Positions 6,420 through 7,176 of a DNA stretch of 7,176 bases are shown one piece after another. Position 1 is the first letter of the stretch. Each line of letters begins with the position of its first letter. Under the pieces are notes generated by a model. That model did no database searches, was not told where the DNA came from, and saw nothing but the letters and a program-made list of their open reading frames with translations. A program made the translations under genes and the position numbers. Source of the DNA: Rhodobacterales bacterium UBA3089 (GTDB taxonomy: Bacteria > Pseudomonadota > Alphaproteobacteria > Rhodobacterales > Rhodobacteraceae); contig DFBD01000279.1 of NCBI GenBank assembly GCA_002367255.1, positions 1 through 7,176 of the forward strand, in the 5' to 3' direction.

Positions 6420-7088
6420 TCACGCAGCTTTGCGCTTGATACGCCAAAGAGCGTATCCTGTCATCCCGACCCATATAACCGCGAATGAGAACCACGTCAT
6501 CACGTATTCTAGGTGTCGGTTCGAGATGTTGATCGAGACACGTTGCGGCGTGATCCCTTCATCTAGATTACTGCTGCCGATATCGAGCATCACTTCCTCG
6601 GTATCCAGCGCTTTCGCCATCAACGGCACGTTCCGCGCAAACCAGATGTTTTCATCCAGATTTGGGTCAGGAACATACTTGTCGGTTTCTTGTGGCCAAA
6701 CGAGCGAACCGATTGCCGATACCGCCCCGCCCGAACGCGGTGCGTTCTTTTCTGTTTCGCCGATGAAGCCGCGATCCACCAAAATGCGCCGCCCGTTGTC
6801 CAGCACCATTGGCGCGATCACGCGAAAGCCGGGAGTGTTCTCGCCAAATGTCAGAACATGGAGTTCACGGTCAACGATCTCTCCAGTAGCTTCAACCTGC
6901 AGGTACTTGTCGATAACCGGATCAGGCGTCGCCGGCAGTTCAATCGGCGCAGCCGCGAGACGTTCGTCGATGTCCGCGAGAATACCCGCTTTCCAGTTCA
7001 TGCGCTGCAACTGCCAAAACCCTAACGAAAGGAATAACGCTGTGCCGACCACACCAAAAACGATCGGGAATATCATACGCCGGTTCAT
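6420..7088 (-). CDS. surf1: SURF1 / Shy1 family cytochrome c oxidase assembly protein
   Basis: A 222-residue inner-membrane protein that helps insert heme a into subunit I of aa3-type cytochrome c oxidase. It has the two-helix SURF1 topology: a first membrane span at about 6-22, a periplasmic domain, and a second span at about 198-215 followed by a basic RIKRK tail. The signature motifs are GFWQLQR at 23-29 followed by W32-K33, TPGFRVIAPM at 85-94, ILVDRGFI at 102-109 and HLEYVMTWF at 192-200. Length is normal for bacterial members. The start ATG at 7086-7088 has GAGG five bases upstream. In related genomes this gene follows the ctaC-ctaB-ctaG-ctaE cluster, which would lie beyond the right edge on the same strand (known family context, not visible here). 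It is the first gene of the - strand run and sits only 22 bases after a terminator-like hairpin. Confidence 0.95.
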   Translation of the reverse strand: MNRRMIFPIVFGVVGTALFLSLGFWQLQRMNWKAGILADIDERLAAAPIELPATPDPVIDKYLQVEATGEIVDRELHVLTFGENTPGFRVIAPMVLDNGRRILVDRGFIGETEKNAPRSGGAVSAIGSLVWPQETDKYVPDPNLDENIWFARNVPLMAKALDTEEVMLDIGSSNLDEGITPQRVSINISNRHLEYVMTWFSFAVIWVGMTGYALWRIKRKAA

Positions 7089-7100
7089 CGAGACCTCAAA

Positions 7101-7135
7101 TCAAACGAAAGCGCGGGCCCCATAAGGACCCGCGC
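7101..7135 (-). terminator. Terminator-like hairpin (or attenuator) just upstream of SURF1
   Basis: On the - strand GCGCGGGTCC (7135-7126) pairs with GGGCCCGCGC (7120-7111) around the five-base loop TTATG. This is a 10-position stem with a single G-U wobble, followed at once by TTTCGTTTGA. On the + strand the wobble becomes a C-A mismatch and the following bases are AAATT, so it is a - strand signal. It probably ends or attenuates the transcript of the gene(s) to the right. Only 22 bases separate the stem from the SURF1 start codon. Confidence 0.62.
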
Positions 7136-7176
7136 AAATTCTATATGGAAAGTTGGACGCAAACGGAACCCTTGCA
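7136..7176 (-). other. Region upstream of the hairpin: end of a previous gene or a promoter
   Basis: One - strand frame runs in from the window edge to TAG at 7141-7143, reading CKGSVCVQLSI. I do not recognise this as the C-terminus of cytochrome oxidase subunit III or of a DUF983 protein, which are the neighbours expected here. The same bases contain a -10-like TAGAAT (7138-7143 on the - strand; five of six match TATAAT) without a good -35. Either reading is weak on 41 bases. Confidence 0.2.

Noticed and set aside
6403..6495. A 30-codon N-terminal extension of thrC to an upstream ATG
   Set aside because: It overlaps the SURF1 C-terminus, has no threonine synthase similarity, and the ATG at 6403-6405 begins with the family-typical MRYISTRG.
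6151..7125. A 324-codon open frame on the + strand opposite thrC and SURF1
   Set aside because: It lies antisense to two genes with clear family motifs, is rich in Arg, Ser and Pro as expected of a shadow frame, shows no domain, and crosses the hairpin at 7111-7135.
7086..7176. A - strand frame from the window edge ending in TGA that overlaps the SURF1 ATG (ATGA)
   Set aside because: The overlap is attractive, but the frame would translate straight through the GC-rich hairpin and gives no recognisable C-terminus, so it is probably fortuitous.
1..7176. Search for a mobile element, defence system, CRISPR array, tRNA or riboswitch
   Set aside because: By eye I found no long direct or terminal inverted repeats, no repeat-spacer pattern, no tRNA cloverleaf and no gap over about 125 bases between genes. 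The region is compact housekeeping sequence.

Overview
The window reads as an ordinary, densely packed chromosomal segment of an alphaproteobacterium, most probably of the Rhodobacterales (Roseobacter group). The reasons are the protein flavour, the moderately GC-rich base composition (mid-50s percent judged by eye, not counted), and the order SURF1 - threonine synthase - M16 peptidase - GNAT acetyltransferase - FAD-linked dehydrogenase. I recall this order as typical of that group, downstream of the aa3 cytochrome c oxidase genes. I see no insertion sequence, integrase, phage gene, CRISPR array, tRNA or rRNA.

Layout. The left part (about 1-1745) is read on the + strand. It holds a possible last few codons of an upstream gene, a short leader with a small palindrome, a NadR-type bifunctional NAD-salvage enzyme, and adenine phosphoribosyltransferase (apt) overlapping it by 14 bases. 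The unit closes with a structured 3' region and a strong hairpin. The right part (7176 down to 1740) is read on the - strand as one tight run: SURF1, thrC, M16 zinc protease, GNAT acetyltransferase, FAD-linked D-2-hydroxyacid dehydrogenase. Gaps are 14, -3, 2 and 27 bases, which argues for one transcript. The two units converge at the 1707-1740 hairpin, which touches the stop codon of the - strand unit. A second hairpin-plus-T-run (7101-7135) lies just upstream of SURF1 on the - strand.

How the genes work together. The left unit is purine and pyridine nucleotide salvage: Apt turns adenine and PRPP into AMP, and the NadR-like protein uses ATP to phosphorylate nicotinamide riboside and/or adenylate NMN. 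If the upstream codons belong to an MTA phosphorylase (weak inference), that enzyme would supply the adenine. The right unit is mixed housekeeping: cytochrome oxidase assembly, the last step of threonine synthesis, a mitochondrial-processing-peptidase-like protease, an N-acetyltransferase and a flavin dehydrogenase.

No new system is evident. The points most worth a second look are the altered nucleotidyltransferase signature in the NadR-like protein, the terminator-like hairpin between SURF1 and whatever lies upstream, and the folded 3' region of apt.
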